Shown here: positions 16,726-25,128 of the stretch, piece after piece
How positions within the stretch are numbered: the first letter of the stretch is position 1
Layout: each line of letters opens with the position of its first letter
Assembly: GCA_019454875.1 (NCBI GenBank)
Contig: JACFNL010000002.1
Span: 38,767-89,481 of the forward strand
Direction: 5' to 3'
From: Candidatus Cloacimonadota bacterium
GTDB taxonomy: Bacteria > Muiribacteriota > UBA6191
DNA: 50,715 nucleotides
Program-made: the position numbers and the translations under genes
The notes under the pieces: generated by a model
Database searches by the model: none
What the model saw: only the letters and a program-made list of their open reading frames with translations
Told to the model about the DNA's origin: nothing

Positions 16726-18393
16726 TTATCGGAGATCCGATAGCCAGACATGATAATAATCGACTTCAGAGCCTCCAAAGGCACAGATTTCAAGGCCATG
16801 AACTGATTTTTGCATCAAAAAATAGGTGGTAGGGTAATAAAGAAAAATCCAGGGAGCATCATCAACAATAATTCGCTCTATCTGATTGTAAAGTCGATTT
16901 CTCTGGCTGGAATCTCCGATTTCTCTGGCCCGCACCAAAAGATCATCAACCTCAGGATTGTGGTAGCGGGCGGAATTACTGATGCCCTTGTTTCTTGAGT
17001 GAAAATTATAATAAAGAACAGCGTCAGCATCAGGGTAGTCCGCGATCCAGGCCGCTGAAAACAAAGGGGCCGTGCCTGCATCTACCGATTGCCAGTGATC
17101 TCCTATGCTTACAAACTTCAAAGACAATTTAATGCCCAAATCCGCAAGATTGGCTTGAACAGCAGCAGCGGCGGCTCTAGTGTCTTCGGATAGTGCAGTT
17201 TGAAGCACAATTTCAGGAAAATCAATAACCAGACCCAAAGAGTCAAACTGGTAGCCAGCCTTAAGTAGGTGCTCTCTGGCTTTTCTGAGTAAAAAGGGAT
17301 AAGGCTCAACCCCATGAGTGTAACCAGGGACTTCAGGGGGCAGAGGTCCTTTGGCAACCATTCCATGATTGTTTTTGATGTAACGAACCAGGAGCTTTTT
17401 GTTGATAGCGTAGTTTAATGCCTTTCGTACATCCCTATTGTTGAAGGGGGGGATTTCTACATTCATGCCTAAGTAGGCCGTTTCCAAAGAACTGGTCTCC
17501 TTAAATTTGTAACGACCTTCTTTTATGGCATCCTTGAGTCGATGAGCGGGCATGTGAGTTACATGATGAATTCGTCCGGCCCGAAATTCCTCATACTGTT
17601 TCAGATCGGATGGCATGACACGGAAAACCAGTTTATCCAGATAGGGCCTTCCCCTGAAATAGTCGAGATTGGATCGTAGAACCAGAGACTTTGCCGGTTC
17701 AAGGCTATCAAAAATAAAGGAGCCACTACCTACAGGATTATCCTTAAAGGAATCCCCATGTTTTTCAACATCTTCCTTGGCCACTATGGATAGGGGTGGA
17801 GTGGTCAAAATACTCAGAAATGGGGAGAAGGGGTTTTTAAGCCTGATTTCCAGTTTGTGTCTGCCTAGAACCCGGATTCCTGAAACCTCATCAGCCAAAG
17901 AATCAGCAAATTCATCCGCTCCTTCAACCACCCGTAACAAGTCGCGGTGAGGACTATTGACGGCTGGATTTAAAAGCCTTTCCATAGAGTATTTTACATC
18001 TTCAGCAACTAGCTCCCGGCCACGATTGGCTGATAGCTGACCATCACCGGTTACAGTGTGAAATCTCACTTTTTCCTTGAGATCAAAACTGTAAACTCTT
18101 TTGTCATCAGAAATTTTCATACTGCGGATCAGATCGTTAGTAACCTCCATATCTACATTCATTCTTAATAGTCTGCTGTACAATTGGGCAACAAGTTCTG
18201 CTGAGGTGGTATCCGTGACAAAGGCTGGATCCATTGTGGTAGGCATATCAAGAATGGCTCGATAATAAGTGCCGCCAAATTTGGGCCGCAGAACTTCTTC
18301 CTGAGCATGATTTTTGATACGCCAGTTTTCAAATCCTAGCCATGCACCAGAACCTAGAGCCAAAATCAATAAAATCAGTATGGTTCGATTCAT
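16726..18393 (-). CDS. Peptide/nickel-type ABC transporter solute-binding protein (family 5)
   Basis: This 555-residue protein has an N-terminal hydrophobic export segment (MNRTILILLILALGSGAWLG) without a lipobox Cys. The SBP_bac_5 fold follows: GGTYYRAILDMPTTMDPAF, AELVAQLYSRLLR, the DVKYSMERLLNP block, FKDNPVGSGSF, and NNRDVRKALNYAINKK. Members bind oligopeptides, dipeptides or related ligands outside the membrane. No permease or ATPase genes adjoin it, so it may be an orphan receptor or share a transporter. Its ATG is only 29 bases from the divergent ligA ATG. Confidence 0.9.
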   Translation of the reverse strand: MNRTILILLILALGSGAWLGFENWRIKNHAQEEVLRPKFGGTYYRAILDMPTTMDPAFVTDTTSAELVAQLYSRLLRMNVDMEVTNDLIRSMKISDDKRVYSFDLKEKVRFHTVTGDGQLSANRGRELVAEDVKYSMERLLNPAVNSPHRDLLRVVEGADEFADSLADEVSGIRVLGRHKLEIRLKNPFSPFLSILTTPPLSIVAKEDVEKHGDSFKDNPVGSGSFIFDSLEPAKSLVLRSNLDYFRGRPYLDKLVFRVMPSDLKQYEEFRAGRIHHVTHMPAHRLKDAIKEGRYKFKETSSLETAYLGMNVEIPPFNNRDVRKALNYAINKKLLVRYIKNNHGMVAKGPLPPEVPGYTHGVEPYPFLLRKAREHLLKAGYQFDSLGLVIDFPEIVLQTALSEDTRAAAAAVQANLADLGIKLSLKFVSIGDHWQSVDAGTAPLFSAAWIADYPDADAVLYYNFHSRNKGISNSARYHNPEVDDLLVRAREIGDSSQRNRLYNQIERIIVDDAPWIFLYYPTTYFLMQKSVHGLEICAFGGSEVDYYHVWLSDLR

Positions 18394-18422
18394 AGAAACG
18401 CGTGTATCATAATCGAAACACT

Positions 18423-20423
18423 ATGGCACAGCAAGAATACTATCAAAAACTGGTGGAACAGATAAAAGACTGGGATTATTACTATCATGTCCTGGACAAT
18501 CCCAAGGTTTCAGATGCGGACTACGACCGGGCCTATCAGGAGCTTCTTAAGCTTGAGAAAGAACACCCTGACTGGGTCGTTGTTGACTCTCCAACCCAAA
18601 GAGTGGGAGGTGAGCCACTAAAGCAGTTTTTTAAAGCAAAACACGAGTTTCCCCTGCTTAGCCTTAACAATATCTACAATGAGGGAGAGCTTCACGATTT
18701 TATTGACCGGGTGAGTAGAAATCTACCCGCAGGCAAACAGGTGTCCTGGTTTTGTGAGACCAAATTTGATGGTTTGTCCCTGGCTATAACCTATGAGGGT
18801 GGAAGGCTTTTAAGGGCTGTTACCAGAGGGGATGGCTCAAATGGGGAGGATGTGACGGCCAATGTGCAAACGATTCGCTCCCTGCCATCTAAAATCAGTT
18901 TTTTAAAGAAGCTGAGCTTGAGGGCTGAGGCTTTGATTCCCAGGCTTGAGTTTGAAAGAATCATCAAGGAGCAGGCTGAGGCCGGACAAAGGGAGTTTGC
19001 CAATCCCAGAAATGCCGCTGCTGGAACCATTCGCCAGCTCGATCCCAAAGTTGCCGAATCAAGGAAACTGAAGGTGTTTGTGTATGAGATTCTCAATGCT
19101 AAAGAATTGGACATAAAAACTCACGAGGAAGCCATTGAACTGTTAAAGCGGGAGAAGTTTTTGACAGATGCCAACGGTAAAGCCTGTGCCGATGCTTTAG
19201 AGATACAGGCATTTTATGAAAAGATTCTGGTGGCAAGACCTGATTTGGCCTACGATATTGACGGGATTGTAATAAAACTCCAGGATCTGGCTTCTCAGGA
19301 ACTATTAGGTATTACGGGAAAAGCTCCCCGCTGGGCCTGTGCTTATAAATATCCACCCTTGCAGGCCAAGACAAAAATTGCCAATATTTTTGTGCAGGTG
19401 GGTAGAACTGGGGTTTTGACACCGGTTGCCGAATTTGAGCCAGTTTTTTTGGCTGGTTCCACGGTTCGGTTTGCCTCCTTGCATAACTGGGAAGAAATGC
19501 GGGAAAAGGATATCAGGATTGGAGATTTTGTTTTGATCGAAAAGGCTGGGGATATTATTCCCCAGGTGGTACGGGTTCTGCCCGAAATGCGTCATGGTGG
19601 GGAAACCCTTTTGCCAATTCCTCATCAATGTCCTGTTTGTGCCTCACCCGTGAGTCAGAATGATTCTGAAGTTGCTATTCGTTGTAACAATCTGAGCTGT
19701 CATTCCAGGCTCCTTGGTAATCTAAAACATTTTGTTTCCCGTGATGCTTTGGATATAGCCGGTATCGGGGAATCTGTATTGACCCAGCTTCTGGAAATGG
19801 GAAAACTTAAGACACCCATAGACTTATTCTTTCTGAGTGTGGATGATTTTCTGGCATTAAAGGAAACCCGGGAAAAACTGGCAACCAAACTGTTTTTGTC
19901 CATAAAAGCCCGACAAAAGGTAGAGTTGAGCAGGTATCTTTATGGATTGGGGATTCCTCATGTCGGTGTAACGGTGGCCAGGGTTCTGGCCAGACATTTT
20001 AAGAGTCTTAAGATGCTGGAAATGGCGGAAATTGAGGCATTGACCGAGGTATCCGGACTAGGCAATGTAATGGCTGAGGCAGTGTATGATTTTTTTCGTA
20101 GTCCCCTGTATCTGGAAATGGAAGACCAGAGGGCAAAATCAAGCCTGGAGGTTTTAGATGTAGTGGAAACCCAAAAGGTGGATGGGCCGCTCAGTGGGCA
20201 GATTTTGTGTTTCACAGGAACCTTGAGTCGCATGGGACGAGCCCAGGCCTCTGAGTATGCTGCCCGTCTAGGGGCACAAACTACCGATTCAGTGACAAAA
20301 CAGACTACAATGCTGGTGTACGGGGAGAAGGCAGGATCCAAACTGGCCAAGGCTGAAAAACTGGGAATTTCTGTACTGAGTGAAGAGGAATTTTTTGGCA
20401 CATATCCTGGGGGAATGAACTGA
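18423..20423 (+). CDS. ligA: NAD-dependent DNA ligase LigA
   Basis: LigA seals nicks in replication and repair. The protein has an N-terminal Ia region (PKVSDADYDRAYQELLKLEK), the adenylation Lys in CETKFDGLSL (K114), an OB fold, and the four-Cys zinc finger (CPVCASPV, then CNNLSCH). An HhH region and a C-terminal BRCT domain (GQILCFTGTLSRMGRAQASE) complete it. I chose ATG 18423 (666 residues), which gives the usual family N-terminus; the frame extends to a GTG at 18402. No Shine-Dalgarno sequence is evident. Only 29 bases separate it from the divergent gene, so its promoter must overlap that gene. Confidence 0.97.
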   Translation: MAQQEYYQKLVEQIKDWDYYYHVLDNPKVSDADYDRAYQELLKLEKEHPDWVVVDSPTQRVGGEPLKQFFKAKHEFPLLSLNNIYNEGELHDFIDRVSRNLPAGKQVSWFCETKFDGLSLAITYEGGRLLRAVTRGDGSNGEDVTANVQTIRSLPSKISFLKKLSLRAEALIPRLEFERIIKEQAEAGQREFANPRNAAAGTIRQLDPKVAESRKLKVFVYEILNAKELDIKTHEEAIELLKREKFLTDANGKACADALEIQAFYEKILVARPDLAYDIDGIVIKLQDLASQELLGITGKAPRWACAYKYPPLQAKTKIANIFVQVGRTGVLTPVAEFEPVFLAGSTVRFASLHNWEEMREKDIRIGDFVLIEKAGDIIPQVVRVLPEMRHGGETLLPIPHQCPVCASPVSQNDSEVAIRCNNLSCHSRLLGNLKHFVSRDALDIAGIGESVLTQLLEMGKLKTPIDLFFLSVDDFLALKETREKLATKLFLSIKARQKVELSRYLYGLGIPHVGVTVARVLARHFKSLKMLEMAEIEALTEVSGLGNVMAEAVYDFFRSPLYLEMEDQRAKSSLEVLDVVETQKVDGPLSGQILCFTGTLSRMGRAQASEYAARLGAQTTDSVTKQTTMLVYGEKAGSKLAKAEKLGISVLSEEEFFGTYPGGMN

Positions 20424-21457
20424 TGGCAGATGCAAAACTCAAAAAGCACCTGGAGCAGATGGAAGAATGCTGGAGTGAAAACACAAGCTGGCCATTTTTT
20501 GGAATGAGCTCTGGATACAAACATCTTGATGAAATGGGTGGTGGCTTTCGCGATGGAATCTATCTGTTTGCCGGAGGAGCCGGGGTTGGAAAAACCAGCT
20601 TTTTGTCAAATTTACTGTTTCAGTTCATGCAGTTGAATCCACAAGCCATGGGGCTTATGTATTCATTAGATCAGAGCTATCTGGATCTGGTGGCAAGACT
20701 TTTTGCCCTGGCAGCGGATCTGCCCGTGGATATGATTCGCAATCCCCGACAAATCAAAGAGAGGGAGGAGCTAGAAAAGAGACTTCAGGGGTTTGAGGTA
20801 TTAAATGGCATCAAGGAGAGATTAACTATTCTGGATCAGTCCCATGACAGTTTCAGTCTTAAGGATATTGAATCCCAGCTTGCCCCAATTAGGGATGAGG
20901 CTTTAAACGAACCAATTATTCTGGCCGTAGATCCGGTAATGGATCTTTATATACCGGGGGTTCGTGATGAGAAGGAAAAGTCTTATATTATAATGGAGGA
21001 GTTAAAGAGACTGGCCAGAAAGTATAAGGCCTGTGTTATTGTCAGTATGCATACTGATCTGGCAGCCAGACAGAATAGACCAACCCTTGAGGAAGTACAG
21101 TCCAAGGCTGGTCTTGTGTATGGGGCCGATCTGGTAGGATTGTTGTACAACGACTCCCTAAACCAGTTTGAGACCCCATTTCTGGAATGGGAATGGGGTA
21201 CTGAAAATCTGATGGTTCCTTTGGTTGAGCTTAATATAGTGAAAAACAAACATAATCGGGATCTGGGTCGTTTGTTTTTCCGCTTTTACAATGCCCAGAC
21301 CAGATATCGTGAATGCACTAAAGCTGAAAATGATCATTACAATGAGATGTTAAAAAATCTGGATCATTTTGACAAAGATCCCAAAAAACGCAAGGATGCC
21401 CTGCAAAAAAAGGTGTATGTTGCCCCCAAGCGCAAAGAGTATGAAGGGATCTTTTAA
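20423..21457 (+). CDS. DnaB/KaiC-type RecA-fold ATPase
   Basis: This is a 344-residue single-domain ATPase. Walker A is GGAGVGKT (51-58) after GGGFRDGIYLF. Walker B is IILAVD (165-170). A sensor-like segment, CVIVSMHTDLAA, is followed by KNKHNRDLGRLFFRF, which resembles the C-terminal NTPase of replicative helicase DnaB. The DnaB N-terminal primase-interaction domain is absent, and the tail is basic and helical (about 285-344). It might load onto DNA or act as a regulatory ATPase; the function is not known. The ATG overlaps the ligA stop by one base (TGATG), so it is coupled to ligA, which favours a DNA-metabolism role. Confidence 0.8.
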   Translation: MADAKLKKHLEQMEECWSENTSWPFFGMSSGYKHLDEMGGGFRDGIYLFAGGAGVGKTSFLSNLLFQFMQLNPQAMGLMYSLDQSYLDLVARLFALAADLPVDMIRNPRQIKEREELEKRLQGFEVLNGIKERLTILDQSHDSFSLKDIESQLAPIRDEALNEPIILAVDPVMDLYIPGVRDEKEKSYIIMEELKRLARKYKACVIVSMHTDLAARQNRPTLEEVQSKAGLVYGADLVGLLYNDSLNQFETPFLEWEWGTENLMVPLVELNIVKNKHNRDLGRLFFRFYNAQTRYRECTKAENDHYNEMLKNLDHFDKDPKKRKDALQKKVYVAPKRKEYEGIF

Positions 21458-21459
21458 TT

Positions 21460-23349
21460 ATGAGCAGCACAGAAACATTTTCCCGGGCCCTGGAGTTACA
21501 AAGAAGAGGGGAGTATTCTGCTGCTGCAATGGCCTATAACAGAATCCTGGAATCTGAACCGGATAATCGACCAGCTCTGATTAATCTTGGGGTTACTCAT
21601 TTTGCATCAGGCTCATTTGCAGAAGCGGTGATGGCTTTTCGCAAGGTTTTGTCATTGACTCCTGATGATGCGGACACCCTCTACAATCTGGGACGAACCT
21701 ATCTTGAGACCCAGGAAGATGAGAAGGCTTTGGAGAGTTTTACTCGGGCCTTGCAGATCGAAGAACAGGATAGACAGATTCGGGCGGCCTATGCCAAGGC
21801 AAAATACCGTCTAGGTGCAATTGAGGAAGCGAGAGAAGTGCTTCTGAAACTGATTTCGGAGGATAGTTCGGATCATAAGGTACTTCTGCTTTATGCAACC
21901 TGCCTTTTTGCCCAGAAAAAATATGCGTCCTGTATTGTATGTTTAAAACCAATAGTGGATTCGGATCTGGGCAATCAGGAGGCCTGGACTCTTCTGGCAA
22001 GCTGTTATGAGCTTGATAATCAGCCTGAAAGAGCAGTAGTTGCCATAAAGCGGCTGATTCTTATAGCAGGGGATAGCCCTGAGCTTCACAGACGGCTTGG
22101 AGCACTGTATGGTTCCATGAATCAGTTTGCGGAAGCTAGGCGGGCCTATTCCAAAGCCTTTTCGCTAGAGTCTTTAGATCTCAGAACGGGAGCCGAACCT
22201 GTGGATACCCAGGCCCCAGCAGTTACATCCACTCATCCCAGAATTCTTGAGCAGAATCAGGTGTTAAATCAAAGCCAGCAGTTTTTAGTGAACCAGGACT
22301 CCCGAGGAGCCTTGTATGAGTTACAAAAACTCAATCGCACCTATCCTGAATCCCTGATGGTAATGCAGGAGATGGCTTATATTTACCAGTGTCTAGGAGA
22401 ATTGAAACGGGCAGCCCATTTTTATGAAAAAATCCTGAAGCGCGACCATAGGCATCTGGAATCCCGTATGCAACTGATCCGAATTTCTCTTACATATCCA
22501 GAGGCTGTTAATGGACAGATTTATCTGGAAGAAACCCTGGCCCTCTTCCCTGATGTGCTTGAAGTCAGGGAGCTAGCCGGAGAATTTCACAATCACAGAC
22601 AAAATTACGCGGCGGCCATTGCCTATTTTAATGAATGTCTGCAAAAGAAACATTTATCACCAGGTGTTTATGAGGGGCTTTCAGAAGCGTACATAGTTAC
22701 CGGTCGGGGTCGGGAGGCCGTGAGTCTCTTGAAGGATATTGTGGAGAAGCATGAAGAGGTTCTGTCATTGCGCATGAATCTTGCCCGTGCCTATCTGTCC
22801 CTTAATCAGGCAAAAAATGCAGCCTCGGTACTAAGGAATGCCCGAGCCCATTTTGAGAAAAACGCAGGCCTTTTATCTTTGTCGGCACAGACAGCTATCG
22901 CTTCGGGTAAACCTCAGAAGGCAGGGGATTTTTATAAACAGCTATCCATGTTAAGCACGGTAGAAAGACTATATTATGATGATTATATCAAGAGTTTGAT
23001 TTACATCCGTGATGTGGAAACAGCGGCCAAAAGGCTTAAGGATTCACTGCGTTTTCGTCAGAAGGGATTTGATGTGATTTATCTGGATGCCTTGATCCAG
23101 ATTCTTCGTAAGAACACATACCGTTTCAGTATTCCCTGGCAGGCACTGTGGGCCGATTATTCCGAGGTAATGCTTCAGAAGGTACCTGAGTTTAAAGCCC
23201 TGTTTCAAGCCGATGATCTGGAGTTTGTAGCCCAGCATGAACCCTTGATTCAAAAAATGCTGGTGAGACAACCAGAAGTATTGCAGCGCTTAAGATTGTT
23301 TATCAATCAATTGACAATACCTGAGCAGGCTGTGAATTTAATGGAATAG
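21460..23349 (+). CDS. TPR-repeat protein, 629 residues
   Basis: Tandem 34-residue tetratricopeptide repeats cover about residues 5-240. They are clear in RALELQRRGEYSAAAMAYNR, ALINLGVTHFASGSFAEAV and TLYNLGRTYLETQEDEKAL. More degenerate repeats follow a linker (about 250-280) and run to about 510. The last 120 residues are helical and unique. There is no signal peptide or membrane segment, so it is probably a cytoplasmic scaffold; the partner is unknown. The ATG lies two bases after the previous stop, which ties it to the ATPase gene upstream. Confidence 0.85.
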   Translation: MSSTETFSRALELQRRGEYSAAAMAYNRILESEPDNRPALINLGVTHFASGSFAEAVMAFRKVLSLTPDDADTLYNLGRTYLETQEDEKALESFTRALQIEEQDRQIRAAYAKAKYRLGAIEEAREVLLKLISEDSSDHKVLLLYATCLFAQKKYASCIVCLKPIVDSDLGNQEAWTLLASCYELDNQPERAVVAIKRLILIAGDSPELHRRLGALYGSMNQFAEARRAYSKAFSLESLDLRTGAEPVDTQAPAVTSTHPRILEQNQVLNQSQQFLVNQDSRGALYELQKLNRTYPESLMVMQEMAYIYQCLGELKRAAHFYEKILKRDHRHLESRMQLIRISLTYPEAVNGQIYLEETLALFPDVLEVRELAGEFHNHRQNYAAAIAYFNECLQKKHLSPGVYEGLSEAYIVTGRGREAVSLLKDIVEKHEEVLSLRMNLARAYLSLNQAKNAASVLRNARAHFEKNAGLLSLSAQTAIASGKPQKAGDFYKQLSMLSTVERLYYDDYIKSLIYIRDVETAAKRLKDSLRFRQKGFDVIYLDALIQILRKNTYRFSIPWQALWADYSEVMLQKVPEFKALFQADDLEFVAQHEPLIQKMLVRQPEVLQRLRLFINQLTIPEQAVNLME

Positions 23350-23368
23350 ACTTGCCAGAGCTTAATCA

Positions 23369-23383
23369 TCAGAAGTATTCTGA
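23369..23383 (+). other. Short hairpin between the TPR gene and the ABC exporter
   Basis: TCAGAA-GTA-TTCTGA is a perfect 6-bp inverted repeat in the 63-base gap. It has no T run after it, and its meaning is unclear. Confidence 0.25.
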
Positions 23384-23412
23384 CGGCCCAAAAAGGTGAA
23401 TCCAGAATATCC

Positions 23413-25128
23413 ATGTTTGTATTGCGTGAAATGCTCATATCCTGCCTGCCCTATAGCAGGCTCTATTTTCTATCCTTTGTCTGTCTTTTTTTGACCAATG
23501 CTTTTATGGCCTTGATCCCTTTGCTGGTCAAAGAGGCAATTGATCGGGATGTGATTGCTGGGTTAAATGGAAATTTTTTGTATTATCCGGCCCTGATTTT
23601 ATTGGTTGCAGTGTTTCTGGCTGCCTTTCGTATAGCCTCAAGAATTCTGATATATCGTGCCTGCCGGGAACAGGAACATGACTTACGCGAAAAGCTCATG
23701 CAAAAGATATTGTCTGCCAAGGCATCGGTTCTGAATCAGGCCACTAGAGGGGATCTGATTACCAACATGCTTGAGGATACAACCCAGGTTCGGCTGCTGG
23801 TGGGTTTTGGGTTTGTGCAGGCAGGTAACATTCTGCTTCTTTATGGGATTTCCCTGCCTTTTATGTTGCAGATATCTCCCATTCTGACTCTTTATTGCGT
23901 AGCTCCTTATCCTATCCTTCTGATTTGGGTGGCTTACCTCAACCAAAGGCTGTATCACCTGAATCTGGAAGTAAAACAATGGCAGGGAGAACTTGCCGAC
24001 TTTACTACCCAGAGTATTCACGGGATTCATGTGATTCATTCCCACAATTCCCGGGAATCAATGGCCGAAGAGTACAAACGCCGAGTCGATTCCCATTATC
24101 AGGCCTCCTGGAAAGCGGCTCGCCTGGATATCATCATGCTGCCGGGAATGATATTTCTGGCCTCACTTGGTGAATGGGCCGTTATTCGTTACGGGGTTCC
24201 CATGATTCAGAGTGGGTTGATCACTAGGGGAGATTTTCTGGCCTTGCATGGTTATATCGGGTATCTACTTTTTGCTTCCATTTCGGTTGGGTTTGGGGTG
24301 TCCACCTTCAATCGTGGTTATACTTCCATGCAAAGGTTATTAAATCGATATGCCATGGAAGAAGAAAAAGGGCAGGGAGAGGCTTTGGGTTTTAACCAGG
24401 TCGAGTATGAGTTTCAGTCTCTTGAGTTTTGTTATCCCTTACAGCCAAAACCTGCTTTAAAAGTAGATCATCTTAAATTCAGTTCATTGCAGACAGTAGG
24501 AGTTTTTGGTCCTATCGGTTCGGGAAAAAGTACATTTTTCAGGCTGCTCATGGGCTTTTTTATTCCAGATCAAGGCAAGATTTTTGTGAATCAGGAAATC
24601 CTGGGCGAGAAGAATCTGGCACAGTTGCGGGCTTCTGTGGTTTATGTGTCTCAGGAACTGTTTTTATTCTCCAGAAGCATTCGCGATAATCTGGATTTTT
24701 ATGGAAATCATTCGGATGAAGAAATTCAGGACGCCATTGATTTTGCCTGCTTAAGAGAAGATATTGAGGGTTTTAAGGATGGGCTGATGACATTGGTGGG
24801 AGAGCGGGGGGTTCGTCTGTCTACGGGACAGAAACAAAGAATTGCCATAGCCAGAGCATGGCTTAGAAAACCGGCCTTGATGATTCTGGATGACTGTTTT
24901 TCAGCTCTTGATACAGTGGTCGAGGAGAAAATTCTAAAAAATCTGATGGCCCAAAGAGGTGATGGAGGACTGATAATCAGCTCTCATCGTATTTCTACTT
25001 TAAAACACTGTCAGAGAATTCTGGTATTTAAAGGTCATACAATTGAGGGAGACGGCACCCACACAGAGCTGATGAAAAAAAATGAGTATTACCGTACCAA
25101 TTATGAATTGCAAAGGGATTTTGTCTGA
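23413..25128 (+). CDS. ABC exporter half-transporter, degenerate-site subunit
   Basis: The order is a six-helix exporter transmembrane domain (about 15-300) then an ATPase domain. Walker A is GPIGSGKST (366-374), the Q-loop is YVSQE, the signature is LSTGQ (469-473), and the H-loop is SSHR. Walker B reads LMILDD (489-494), with Asp in place of the catalytic Glu. In heterodimeric exporters (BmrCD, TM287/288 type) one subunit carries exactly this change. The next gene, coupled by TGATG, has the canonical Glu. The substrate, drug or lipid-like, cannot be deduced. Confidence 0.93.
   Translation: MFVLREMLISCLPYSRLYFLSFVCLFLTNAFMALIPLLVKEAIDRDVIAGLNGNFLYYPALILLVAVFLAAFRIASRILIYRACREQEHDLREKLMQKILSAKASVLNQATRGDLITNMLEDTTQVRLLVGFGFVQAGNILLLYGISLPFMLQISPILTLYCVAPYPILLIWVAYLNQRLYHLNLEVKQWQGELADFTTQSIHGIHVIHSHNSRESMAEEYKRRVDSHYQASWKAARLDIIMLPGMIFLASLGEWAVIRYGVPMIQSGLITRGDFLALHGYIGYLLFASISVGFGVSTFNRGYTSMQRLLNRYAMEEEKGQGEALGFNQVEYEFQSLEFCYPLQPKPALKVDHLKFSSLQTVGVFGPIGSGKSTFFRLLMGFFIPDQGKIFVNQEILGEKNLAQLRASVVYVSQELFLFSRSIRDNLDFYGNHSDEEIQDAIDFACLREDIEGFKDGLMTLVGERGVRLSTGQKQRIAIARAWLRKPALMILDDCFSALDTVVEEKILKNLMAQRGDGGLIISSHRISTLKHCQRILVFKGHTIEGDGTHTELMKKNEYYRTNYELQRDFV

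Noticed and set aside
16719..16799. Upstream extension of the secreted DPBB-like protein to 16799
   Set aside because: The extension overlaps the end of the solute-binding protein gene and would bury the signal peptide. ATG 16718 is the better start.
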